From NCBI GenBank assembly GCA_029945375.1, contig CM057062.1, forward strand, positions 2,557,564-2,621,563: 64,000 nucleotides of DNA, in the 5' to 3' direction. The position numbers were made by a program, and so were the translations under genes. Below, piece after piece: positions 36,971 through 48,457 of this stretch. How positions within the stretch are numbered: the stretch's first letter is position 1; every line of letters begins with the position of its first letter. A model generated the notes under the pieces. It saw only the letters and a program-made list of their open reading frames with translations, was not told the origin of the DNA and searched no databases. The stretch is from Agaricus subrufescens (lineage: Eukaryota > Basidiomycota > Agaricomycetes > Agaricales > Agaricaceae).

Positions 36971-37628
36971 GATCTCAAGAATAAGATTCTTTGCTTAATC
37001 GTTCCAGAAAAAGGAAGGAGAAGGGTAGAGTTGGAATGGGAGTTTTTTTTTTATAATAATGTATGTAGTGGTTGTTAGGATGTGAGCACAAAATCGTTGG
37101 TAAATGAAAGATGAAGTTTGGGCGATTTTGTGTGACTTGCGGAGGCCTGGCGGCCGAGGGGGCACGTGATCCTGGGATCCGGGTTTTTTCATGCCCGGCC
37201 CGGGAGCACGTGCTCTCGGAATGGAAAAGACTTTTTATTTTTATTCTGGAGAACGGATCAGAAATACATCAACCCCCGTGGATGAAACTCAAATAGGAGC
37301 CTAATAAGAAGGGCACCTCGATGGGAAGCGGGGGTTGAAAGGAGAGGGGATAAAGGAATAAAAATAAAAAGGGGGCCGCCGGGGCCTGAGCGAAAGGTAA
37401 AACTCCCTGGCCGCTCGAAACGGACGCAAGGAGGCAGTACCAATCACTAAGGGACGAGGAGGGAGGGAGCGAAAAAAGGGTGGATGAGGATCAGGGCTCA
37501 GCCAGAGGACGAAAAGTGAGGATGAAAATTTTCTTGATGCGAGATAATGTAAGGGAGTATGTGCTTATTATGCTGGAGCCTTGTAAGCTTAGTCATCTTA
37601 TCCTTTGATGAGAATACTTCGCATCTGA
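36971..37628. other. composition-discordant insertion in the H promoter spacer
   Basis: About 650 bp has no counterpart in the spacers before G or I, where the AGCAAG..GGATCGAGATCACCAAG sequence runs directly into the CACGTG block. It is purine-rich on the + strand in its right half and holds GC-rich runs (GGAGGCCTGGCGGCCGAGGG and GCCCGGCCCGGGAGCACGTG) unlike its surroundings. The edges are estimated by comparison with sister spacers. No open frame is convincing. It may be an insertion of unknown origin or a fragment of a distant gene. Confidence 0.45.
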
Positions 37629-37966
37629 GACTCAGATCACCAAGCGGTCACGTGGATGTTGTTGTGAGCAGTGGCAGCGCAGTGCAAGCTTCCGTTTTTT
37701 ATAGCGCAACGGTATACGGCTTTGTGATGCTTCACCCCTGTCTGTGTTCAATCTGAAATCTTTGTTGCACAAGGGCCTTTGATAGGCTGCGACAAATCAT
37801 AAGATGGAAGGAAAGATAGAGCGACTCAGGCCACATATCCATACTCAAAGCCACTAACCCAAATATATCACAGGCGCTGGAACTGCCTTACGTCGGTTGT
37901 ATCTTCTCTGGGCGGACAAACTCCCACAGCCCTCCCTCTCTTGCCCTCTACCGCATTCCTATACAC
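37629..37966 (+). promoter_or_regulatory. promoter region of copy H
   Basis: CACGTG at 37649-37654 (GCGGTCACGTGGATGTTG) lies 313 bp before the ATG, and AACCCAAATATATCACAGGC near 37856-37875 lies about 95 bp before it. Both match the arrangement upstream of copies G and I. Confidence 0.6.
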
Positions 37967-40885
37967 ATGCGCAACTTCTTTCACTTTGGCCGCTCACGGA
38001 AGAAAACTCCGGTCCCAGCAGACTCGAGGGATCCCAATCGCGTCCCATCACCTCATGCACCCCCTGCTGCATATGCCTCATCCTCCCATCCCTCCTCCAG
38101 CCCTGGGCCATCCCAGCACGGTACGCACCCATGGACTGGCTTAATTGTCAAGTACTTACCATCCCAATTAATCCCGCTGCTACTCCCTCCTCCGCCATTC
38201 TGCTGGCTGCCTCAACTACTCAACCCAATCATGCATCGCTACCAGTCACTACGCATGCAATCCCCGAGGATCCACATCTTGCATCAACTGCAAGTCTCAG
38301 TGGTTCAGTTAACCGCTCCTCTATCTGTGTTTCTCCACACGCAAATGCCGCATCCGAGCACCACGATCTATTGTTCGTTCCTCAACATTTGGCGACACCT
38401 GCAACAGGATCACAACAGCCGTTACTGTCTCCCGCAATAACAGTCAGTTTTCGTTAACTAGCCCGTAAAAAGACACTGCTGAGAGGTTCATTGCTCTGGT
38501 ACGCTCTATGGTATTCAGAGCACACATGAGTCAAGAAACGTATCTGTTGGTGGTTACTTGAACACAGGTGAGAACATTCCATCAAATTTTGACGCGCTAA
38601 CACTGATCAATTTCTGCTAGTCACTTACACAAACACTCTCGTTAGCGGAAACACTGCCTGTATGAAATCGTCTTTTGCATATCATTTTGTCTAACGATTA
38701 TCTACGCTAGTTATGGAGAAGCTTCTGGAGAAAACGATACCGGGTGCAGCGTTTGATTCGTCCGACCGTGATCCACCTCCACGTTGCCATCCGGAGACGC
38801 GTATAGCCATCTTAGAACGATGCGTAACTTTCATCATCAATTGTGACAACGAACGGAAGATGCGCTGGGTAGTTGGTGCTGCTGGAGTTGGCAAGTCAGC
38901 CATCTTGCAGAGCGTTGCCGAGCGCTCACTCCCCCCGGGAACATTGCGCGCGTCGATCTTCTTTTTTGTCCACGGCCGCAGCGACGGATCCAAGGCTATC
39001 GTAACGCTCGCGTATCAATTGGCAGTTCAGTGCAAGCCTTATCGTGTGTTCATTGAGCGCGAGCTTGATGATGATCCATCCCTCCTGCAAAAGGCGATGT
39101 CGGTCCAATTTAACAAGTTGATCGTCGAACCTTTCGTCCACCACCCGCCGTTGAAATCCATTGGCCGCATCTTAATCATAATTGATGGCCTCGATGAATG
39201 TGACAACAAACGTACCCAGGAGGAGCTTCTCCGCCTGATCTCAAATCTCTGTATCACCATCCCGTCCTCTCCCCTTGTATGGCTCATTGCTAGTCGCCCT
39301 GAACCGCACATTTTATCCTTCTTCAATCGAGATAACGTCAAACCAGCCTACGAGAAGGAGGAAATCCCGGTCGATTCCGACCAAGCTCGGGAGGATGTGG
39401 AAAGATTTCTTCGTACTGAACTGACAAGGATACAGAGTGACTTCGGATTCAATCTTCGAATTCAATGGCCCTCCGAGCAGGACTTTTGGAAACTTGCTAA
39501 AGCCTCAGGCGGACTGTTTGTATATGCGCAAACAGTCACGAAATACATAGGGGATCTTGACGCTGGAAATCCGAAGTCGCAGCTCGATGACGTACTGAAA
39601 GTTATTGACGCTCATCCACTTCTTCATGTTTCGCGAGAGCACCCAATGGCGTTACTGGATGCCTTGTATGCTCAGATCCTGTCCAAAGTCCCTCTGGAGG
39701 CCAAGTCAAACATGCGAAAGCTCCTTTTGGCATTAGCCGTATTCTGGCGTGACATTTATCAGGAGGACGTGTCGTATAATTTCATTATGCTATGTAATTG
39801 GCTGGGTATAACCCCCGATGATGCATATGCTGCTCTTCGACATCTTTTCTCCATTTTGAAGGTCCCTCGGCGTGATGAAGCTCACAAGGAAGCACTCGGC
39901 TATTTCCATAAATCAGTCATCGACTACATTTGTGACTTCACTCGATCTGGATTTTCTCCTGATATCAAGCGAGAAGCCCAGCAACTCAACACTGAATGTG
40001 CATTTAGGGTACTGAAGCAGGCTCCTGATACTATAGATCTTGGTGCCGTTAGTGATGAGCTTTTTCTTGAGGAGGGCGAGATAGGAATATTAGTACATGG
40101 TGGTGGGTCAGGGTGCGACATTGCGCTCACTTGGTCAGTGGTTGATGAAATGGACTGGGATGACGATCGAGCAAGGGTATATATGTATAAAATGGCCATC
40201 GCGAGCACTGTGGACGGGGTTAGGAATCAAAGAACAGCATTCTATGATGTGTTCTGCATTCGCTTCCTGGCAACGCGCTTTAAGCACCATACTTACCTTC
40301 TTATTGACTACTTGTGGCAAGTCGTTTTTGTGAGTACCTATAGTCCTCCATGGGTGTGATGCTAAGGTTACGCGTTAGGACAAATCTCGGTGTCGAGAAT
40401 TCATGGAACAAGGCCTCATCAAACAGTTACCGGTCAAAGTCCTGAAATTTTCACATCTTATATGGTACGCCAAGTTGCGGTTCAACCGCCCCATAACGTC
40501 CTCGATCAATATACCTGACCCATGGAATCGGTTTTGTCTTGTGAGTGAAAGACTTTTACTTGCCACGGCTTATTGACGCAGCCCTGTGCAGCACGGACGA
40601 GAAGGTGAATGGGGACAAGACGAGCCCCAAGCCTGGATGACTCAATTCGACGTGGATACTTATCGTCTTCCGTGCAACTTCTGTCGTAAACGGTTAGAGC
40701 ACCAATTGGAACATTGGCAGACCAAAGTTCCGGACCACCCGGTCCTGGTTCTGTTCACTTCAGCTGTAGAGAGTTATGTAGAGTTCAAATTTGTTGATGA
40801 GGAGGATGGTGTTTCGGAGTGGACGTATTGGCTTGTGCATAAATTCACGGAGGAGAAGTGCAAAGAGTTGGGAAGTATAGTATAA
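37967..40885 (+). CDS. NLR-like NACHT NTPase, copy H
   Basis: Sure exons are 37967-38120, 38621-38659, 38711-40329, 40379-40540 and 40592-40885. Exon 3 probably runs 38486-38567, because the acceptor of copy G is deleted and GAGAG/GTT is the nearest in-phase AG. Exon 2 ends at 38442; its start may be 38246 because no closer in-phase acceptor leaves an intron of normal length. This gives about 848 residues. NACHT motifs are complete. The block CKPYRVFIERELDDDPS is shared with copy D but not with neighbours. One change, YFHKSVIDYI, breaks an otherwise fixed FHKSF motif. The variable patch reads DLGAVSDELFLEEGEIG. The tail is intact (CNFCR, EWTYWLVHKF). Confidence 0.85.
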
Positions 40886-42015
40886 TTGTGTTATTATGAT
40901 TTTGAATCTACTTTCGTGACACTTGAACGCGAGCAGGAGTTTGTATTTTTTTTTGTCCGTTCCAGTTGAACCATGGGTCAGAGTCAGTTGATGTTGCTTG
41001 TGTCTCTGATGAATAGCAATATCCAAAACATGCTCGGAGTGATGATAGGAAGGCTGCTTCCAAGAGTGGCAAGTCGGGGTAAGCTATGTGGTACGTCAGT
41101 TACAAGTGCATCTCAACTTGCGAATATGAGAACGATGCAAGACCAGTGGTGGAATTGAAATCCTGATCCTAAGAGCGTTCAGCTTCAGATGGCACTTTAT
41201 GGTCGCAAGTCTCCGATTTTATCGAACGCATGCCAATTACTAGGAATATGAAACTCGAGAAAAACAATTTTCAAATGATATACCTTGTTACAAAGTATAT
41301 TTGATGCAAAACCGACTTGCGCGTATATCAAAAATGGTTGATACTTGCCATTGCTGTGTGATTCAGGTCTGGAACAAATACTATTGCCATTCTATGTTGC
41401 GCAGCACCGACGAGACTGAGATTGTGGGGTAGTATTTTTTCTTTAGCTTAATACTTGACGCTTGGCAGGTGAGACGATGATCTTGGGACCGTTTACTCCA
41501 ATGAAGGTCGCTATTGGTCTATCTTCGTTTGTACCCGGTTCTTACGCCTTCTACTGCCTTGTCAAATTTGACGTCAGTAACGAGCTCTTTCAAATATGGT
41601 TTGAACGTACAACTTGAATGATGAGCCTACCATTTCATCAACCCGGCCCAGTGGGTGAGTTCATTTTTTATCTCACCAGATAACGCCTGAGTGTGGACAA
41701 ATGTATTGACATAGTCACGTATCGACACCAGGACTGGCGCATCTGTACCACCGCCGGCCCTTTCTTTACACTGTGCGCAAGATAAAAGATGCATCCAGGT
41801 TTTTGTGTCGTGTCACCTGTGACACTCGGTTGCGGCCCCTTTATTGCTCGCCTCGAAGGGCAATTCACATGTTACCTTGCTTCTTTCCGTGTTCCAATAG
41901 TCTATAACACACTGGTCTATATACCAGCTTTTAAAATCGATTCGGAACATGGGACTATGGCACATTTTTGATGTATCGGAAGACCTGTTTCATTGATTGA
42001 TTTAGTGGTGGTGTA
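40886..42015. other. spacer after copy H
   Basis: The first 500-600 bp match the spacers after G and I. From about 41480 the sequence departs from them and holds only an unsupported minus-strand frame (41668-41868). No gene or named element is recognised. Confidence 0.4.
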
Positions 42016-42150
42016 GGGTATGAAGAAGAAGAAATATCGTGAGGAGGGGAAAGAGTCGTAGTGTAGTTCAGTCTATGCAGGAGTAGGACCCACAAAAATC
42101 ACTGGATACGATCTCTGATGTTATTGATTTGGAGCTGGAGGATGTAGAGC
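42016..42150 (+). pseudogene. decayed 3' end of the small helical-protein gene
   Basis: The sequence lines up with the last 135 bp of the gene at 30118-30730 (shared GAAATATTGTGAGGA-type start, the GGACCCACAAAA block and GATGTTATTGATTTGGA). It has several frame and stop changes. It marks the left part of a segment duplicated between about 30.6-32.4 kb and 42.0-43.8 kb. Confidence 0.6.
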
Positions 42151-42470
42151 TTTAGAATGTTGTAGTTTCCTGCTACCTTCTCGTCCCTCTCCACCGCCTT
42201 CTTCATCACAGCCTCTGCCAAATAATACTTCAACTCCTTTGTCTTCCTCTTCAAGCTCGTAACCGTCCACCTCACATGCTCATCTCCAATCGAACGCTAC
42301 AACTTATACCCATTGTCAACCACCCCTCCACACCACCAGCCGTCAGGATACCTGCTACTCTCTGGCTTGTACTCAACCCGCAATGGCTCGGCTTCCCAGG
42401 CGCTTCACCTTTATGCAGCCTGGGTATCCCTCCTCCCTGAACCCGGCATACGACTTTCTTAAGGCAGAAC
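42151..42470 (-). pseudogene. minus-strand coding relic, copy 2
   Basis: This is the second copy of the relic at 30760-31080. It reads GGVVDNGYKL, TAG, RSIGDEHVRWTVTSLKRK and KYYLAEAV on the minus strand. The protein-level match between the copies is better in this frame than in others, which argues that it was once coding. Confidence 0.4.
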
Positions 42471-43829
42471 AATGACGATCTATGCCCTATGCCAAATTGA
42501 ATATTGAATATGCCTCTGAACGGCTTTCCTGAAGAGCTCTCGAAGATAAATAGGATCCGACTCTATTTGCGGATCTAACATTGCTTCAGCCCATTGTTTA
42601 CTCTCTCAATTAACGCTCCTGATCACCTCTGTCCTACCCAACTTGAATATACTCATCTGGGTAGACTTGTAAGTTACACTCACTGTTCGTCTTCAAGCTC
42701 GGAGGTTTTGAAATAATGAGATAGTAAGGCCACTAAAGGCCAAAGGAATTCTGTACAGAGTATTTGTGATGGGAAGGACAAGGTTAGACGTACTACGAGT
42801 TACGCATTTGTGATTAGATGCTGTTGTGGTGGTAATAATATGCATCTGGATTCAACTAGCGGAGTCGCACTTTTGTATCGCTGCTGAAGACGTGTGACAC
42901 ACCTGAGTGGCTTGATTATTGAGAAAAATACAGTGTATTGGACGTGCATTTGGTGTGGAACTGCAAGTGGAGGGAAGTTTGAAAGCAGACAAATTGTTGC
43001 GCGAGGATTGATGATTAATTGAGACCGATGCGCAGTGAGAGTCTCATACTGTATGTTCTTGAATAAGTAAACCTTGATGTTGTTATAACGTTGAGCCAAC
43101 AAATTCAGTGGAATAAATTAGCACGCAACATGACGATAGCCCATACCACTGCCAGAGGGTCAAGAATGCCAGTGTGTGCTTTGAAAGCTGTAGTCTATTA
43201 GGGGCAATTATGAAAACGTTGATAAAGTATATCCATCTTGTTGTCAAAAGTTGAGTAGTGGGTAAATTCGCTGGGCCAATGGGATAGGTGAGTACGGTGG
43301 CCTAGCCAGCGGGAGATAGTACTAGTCTGCTGGTGCTCGCACGCGGCGCATTCAAGTTCTGCTAAACATCAACCATACGAATTATGATAAAAATGGAATA
43401 GCTGATATGATCATGCCGATACCAGCTGAGCTGGTTCAACTCACCATACATTACACATAGGCCCCGAATGCATGCCACAGAGCAAGCTGGATCGAGATCA
43501 CCAAGTGGTCACGTGGATGTTGTTGTGAGCTGCGCGGTGTTTAGCTTCCGTTTGTTATAGCGCAACAGTGTACCATTCAACGACTTTGTGCTGCTTCACC
43601 CCTGTCTGGTTTCCATCTCGAATCTTTGCTGTACAAGGGCAATCAGTAAGCTGCGACAAAACTCAAGATGGGAGGGAAGATAGAGCGGCGCAGCCCACGT
43701 ATCCATGCTAGAAGCCACTGACCCAAATATATCGCAGGCGCTGGAACTGCCTCACGTCGACTGCTGCTTCTCTGCGCGGACAAACTCCCACAGGCCCTCT
43801 CTGCTCCCCTCCTCCATCTTCCTGTACAC
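42471..43829 (+). promoter_or_regulatory. spacer and promoter region of copy I
   Basis: The interval is collinear with 31083-32418. CACGTG at 43510-43515 (GTGGTCACGTGGATGTTG) lies 315 bp before the ATG, and AAATATATCGCAGGCGCTGG near 43727-43746 is the TATA block. No gene is seen. Confidence 0.55.
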
Positions 43830-46752
43830 ATGCGCAAGATCTTACGCTTTGGCCGCTCGCGGCCAGGAACCCCAACCCCAGCAGACTCGAGAGACCCCAA
43901 TCGTGGGCCATCGCCTCGTGCTCCCCCTGCTGCGCATGCCTCATCCTCCCGTCCCCCTTCCAGCCCGGGGCCATCCCAGCACGGTACGCGCCCATTAACC
44001 AGGGTCATTATCAAATACTCACCATCCCAATCAATCCCACTGCCACTCCCCCCTCTGCCATTTTGCTGGGTGCCTCAACTATCCAACCCGATCATACATT
44101 GCGACCTATCACTACGCGTGCGATCCCCACAGATCTGTATCTCACACCAACCCCCAGCCCCAGTGGTTCGGTTAACCATTTGCCTATCTATACTTCTCCA
44201 TATGCAAATGCCTCATCCGAACACCGCGATCTATTGGGCGTCCCTCAGCATTCAGCGACAACTGCCACAGGATCACAACAGCCACTACTGTCTCCCACAA
44301 TGACGGTCAGTTTCCGTTAATTAGCTCATAAAATGACAGTGCTGAAAGGTTTTCGGCACCTCCATAATACTGGATTGATATTCCGTTACGCTTTATGGCG
44401 TTCAGAACATTCATGACTCAAGAAATGTATCCGTTGGTGGCTACATGAACACAGGTGAGCATATTCCATCGCATATCTGACGCTTTGACACTGAGTGATT
44501 ACATCTAGTCAATTACATGAATAGTTCGGCTGGCGGAAACACTGCCTGTAGGAAATAATCTTTTGCATATTATTTTGCCTAACGATCATCTACCCTAGTC
44601 ATGGAAAAGCTTCTAGAGAAAACGATACCGGGCGCAGCTTTTGATTCGTCCGACCGTGATCCACCTCCACGGTGCCACCCTGGTACCCGCCTGGCCATTT
44701 TAGAACGATGCGTGACTTTCATCATCAATGGCGACAACGAACAGAAGATGCGCTGGGTGTTCGGTGCAGCCGGCGTCGGCAAGTCAGCCATCTTGCAGAG
44801 CGTTGCTGAGCACAAACTCCCCGCGGTAATTTTGCGCGCATCGATCTTCTTTTTTCGCCATGGCCGCAGTGACGGAACCAAGGCCGTCGTAACACTCGCT
44901 TATCAACTCGCAGCCGAGTGCGAGGCTTATCGTGAATTTATCGAGCATGCGCTTGCTCGTGATCCTTCCCTCCTACAAAAGGCAATGTCGGTCCAATTCA
45001 ACAGGCTGATCGTTGATCCCTTTATCCACTACTCACCGCTGAAATCCATTGGCCGCGTCTTGATCATAATCGATGGTCTTGATGAATGTGACAAGCAACA
45101 TACCCAGCAGGAGCTTCTCCGCCTTATCTCGGATCTTTGCATTACCAATCCGTCCTCTTCCCTTGTATGGTTGATCGCTAGTCGCCCTGAACCGCACATT
45201 ACATCGTTCTTCAATCGAGATAACGTCAAACCAGCTTACGAGAAGGAGGAGATCCTGGTTGATGATGACCAAGCTTGGGAGGATGTGGAAAGATTCCTTC
45301 GTAGTGAACTGACGAATATACAAATCGACTTCGGATTGAATCTTCGATGGCCCTCCGAGCAGGACTTTTGGAAAATTGCTCAAGCGGCGGGCGGACTATT
45401 TGTATATGCGAAAACGGTCACGAAATACATAGGGGATCCTCACACTGGAAATCCGAAATCGCAGCTTGACGACGTACTGAGAGCCATTGATGCTCATCCA
45501 CTTCATGATTTGCGAGAGCACCCGATGGCGCTACTTGATGCCTTGTATGCTCAGATCCTGTCCAAAGTCCCTCTGCAAGCTAAGGCGAATATGCGAAAGC
45601 TCCTTTTGGCATTAGCTGTATTCTGGGAAGACATTTCCCAGCCTTATGCGGAGTATTTCATTATGCTATGTAATTGGTTGGGTATAACCCCCGATGATGC
45701 ATATGCTGCTCTTCGACATCTTTTCTCCGTTTTGAAGGTCCCTCGGCGTGATGAAGCTCACAAGAAAAAACTCGGGTATTTCCATAAATCATTCATTGAC
45801 TACATTTGCGACTTCGCTCGATCTGGATTTTCTCCTGATATCGTACAAGAAGCCCAGCAACTCAACGCTGAATGTGCGTTTAGGGTACTCAAACAGGCTC
45901 CTGATACTATAGATGTTAGTGCCGTTAGTGAGGTGCTTTTTCTTGGGGATAACGACATAGGAACACTAGTACATGGTGGGTCAGGGTGCAACATTGCGCT
46001 CACCTGGTCAGTGGTTGATGAAATGGAATGGGATGACAATCAAACAAGGATACATATGTATAAAATGGCCATTGTAAGCATTGTGGACGGGGTTAGGAAT
46101 CAACGAAAAGCATTCCATGATGTGTTCTGCATTCATTTCTTGGCAACGTGCTTTGAGAGCTATTACCTTCGTATTGAACACTTGCACGAAGTTGTGTTTG
46201 TGAGTACCTATAGTCCTCTATTGGTGCGATGCTAAGATTACGCGTTAGGACAAATCTCGGTGTCAGGAACTCATGGAACAAGGCCTCGTCAAACAGTTAC
46301 CAGTCAAAGTCCTGAAATTTTCAGATCTCATATGGTACCCCGAGTTGCGGTTCAACCGCCCCTTGATGCCCTCGATCAATATACTTGACCCATGGAATCC
46401 ATCTTGTGATGTGAGTGAAAGACTTTTACTTGCCACGGCTTATTGACGCCGCATCGTGCAGCACCGACGAGAAGGTGAATGGGGACAAGACGAGCCCCAA
46501 GCCTGGACGACTCAATTCTGCATGAATTTTACTTCTCGGTGCGGCTTCTGTTGTAGACGGTTAGAGCGCCAATTGGAAAATTGGCAGACCAAAGTTCCGG
46601 ATCACCCGGTCCTGGTTCTGTTCACTTCAACTGAAAAAGGTTTTGTAGAGTTCAAATTTGTTGATGAGGAAGATGGTGTTTCGGAGTGGACGTATTGGCT
46701 TTTGCATGTATTTACGGAGGAGAGGCGGATAGAGTTGGGAAGTATAGTATAA
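43830..46752 (+). CDS. NLR-like NACHT NTPase, copy I (5' splicing uncertain)
   Basis: Sure exons are 43830-43983, 44509-44547, 44599-46199, 46249-46410 and 46462-46752. Exon 2 ends at 44305; its acceptor is unclear, with 44133 a possible start. The acceptor of exon 3 has been lost: a TGA lies in the reading frame just before the conserved YGVQNIHDSRNVSVGG and no AG lies between them. The transcript may therefore skip that exon or be miss-spliced. The large exon is fully open with Walker A GAAGVGKS, Walker B IIIDGLDEC and YFHKSFIDYI. Distinct changes include FFFRHGRSDG, and a two-residue loss in LNLRWPSEQDF. The tail is intact (CGFCC, EWTYWLLHVF). It is either a functional copy with altered splicing or an early pseudogene. 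Confidence 0.75.
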
Positions 46753-48457
46753 TCGTGCTATTATGATTTTGAATCTACTTTTGTGACACTTGAACGCGAG
46801 TAGTCTGTATTTTTTTGTCCGTTTCAGTTGAACCACGGGTCTCAGTCAGTCGATGTTACTTGTGTTCCTCATGAATAGCAATGTGAAAGAGAATGATAGG
46901 CAAACAGTATCTCGTGCGGAACCGCATCTAAAGTTGCGAATATGAGCATGATGTAAGGTTGGTGCTGGAATTCCGGCCCATAGAGTGTTCGAATTCACGG
47001 AGGGCGCTGTATGGTTGTAGGCCTTCGATCTCATCAAACTTGAAAAATTACTTTCCAAGGATTTACTCCGCGACAGAGTATATTCAATGCAAAACCAACT
47101 TGTACGTCTGTCAAAATGGTTGATACCTGCCATTGCTTTGTGACTCAAGCCTGGAAGGAATAATTACTATTTATGTTACGCAGCAACGATGAGACTGAAA
47201 TTGTGAGATAGCATTTTCTCTTTAGTTTCTACTTGACGCCCGGCAGATGAGACGAGATATTTGGTGTAGTAAACTCAATATGTCCATCTGTGTTTGATAG
47301 TTCATCTCTAGCGGGACGATCTTCATGGTTACACACTTATCTACGAATCGAACTAAAGTTGCTTATATTCCTCCCCAGTGTCCCTTCAAAACACTGATCG
47401 TCCACGCTGCGCAACATGACCACAGTAATAGCTTCTTGGGTTGCGAGCTAGTTTCGTCTTCATATCAATTATTCTCGGTGTGGTTTGGCTGACATTACTT
47501 GGTGATGTGTTGATAAAGTCGGAGAACTTTGCGTTGGGATAAATGAGGGAACCGAGAAAGAGAGGACGGTAGCGGTGAGTGAAGGAGACTGTCGGGGTAA
47601 TACTGCTGGTTTTCAAGGTTGGAAGATTGAAATAACGAGATAGCTAGTCCACCGGATACAAAAAGGCTGCAGTGGTTACATACAGTGTGTTTGTGACGCA
47701 GGGAATGAGACAAGACTTACCATGAGCCAGGCATTTGTGATTGGATGCGTCTGGATTCGATCAGCAGAATTTCGAGAAGTTATATGACACACCTGAAATG
47801 TTTGATCATTGAGAGCGATGGACTCCACTGGACATGCATTCGACGTTGAATCGGGCGTGGAGGACAGTTTGAGGGTAGACATATTGCTTTGTAAGGATTC
47901 ATCGAGAGTGATGTACAGCGAGAGTTTCATACTGTATGTTTCTGCATTAACGTTTGTTGTCACCATAGCTTTTAAGCCACAGATGTAGCGGAATAAATGA
48001 ACATGTACCATAACGGTGGCCCATGAGAGTCAGCAATGCAGATGTTTGATTTGCAAGGTGTAACCTGCGAAATACAGGATTAACCAACCATGCAAATGTC
48101 AATAAATTATATCCACCTTGTTGTCAAAGGTTTAGTAGCCGCTACATTCACCAGGCCAATGGGATAAACGAGTGCAACGACCGACATAGCCTTTGGGAGA
48201 TAGTACTGGTCTTGTGCTTGGGCGTGGCAGAAGTCTTCTGCTAGGTGTCGAGTGCGAAGTTTACAGTGAATAGCTGATATTATCATGGTGATACCAGTTG
48301 AGCTGCTTCAACATACCTTGAGGCCTTGATAGCGGCCTACATCTGTGCAAGTCGGGATGAGGCTGGGCCGCTGGGACGAGGTCACCAAACGGTCACGTGA
48401 ATAACGTTACAAGTGGCTGCGCAGTGTTAAGCTTCCGTTTTTTTTATAGCACAACGG
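46753..48457. repeat. duplicated spacer between copies I and J
   Basis: The spacer is homologous to the one after copy G. CACGTG at 48394-48399 (ACGGTCACGTGAATAACG) and the GCTTCCGTTTTTT block follow in the usual order. The promoter is then cut by a solo LTR inserted at ACGG (48454-48457). About 330 bp of host promoter, including the TATA block, is missing beyond it. Confidence 0.55.
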
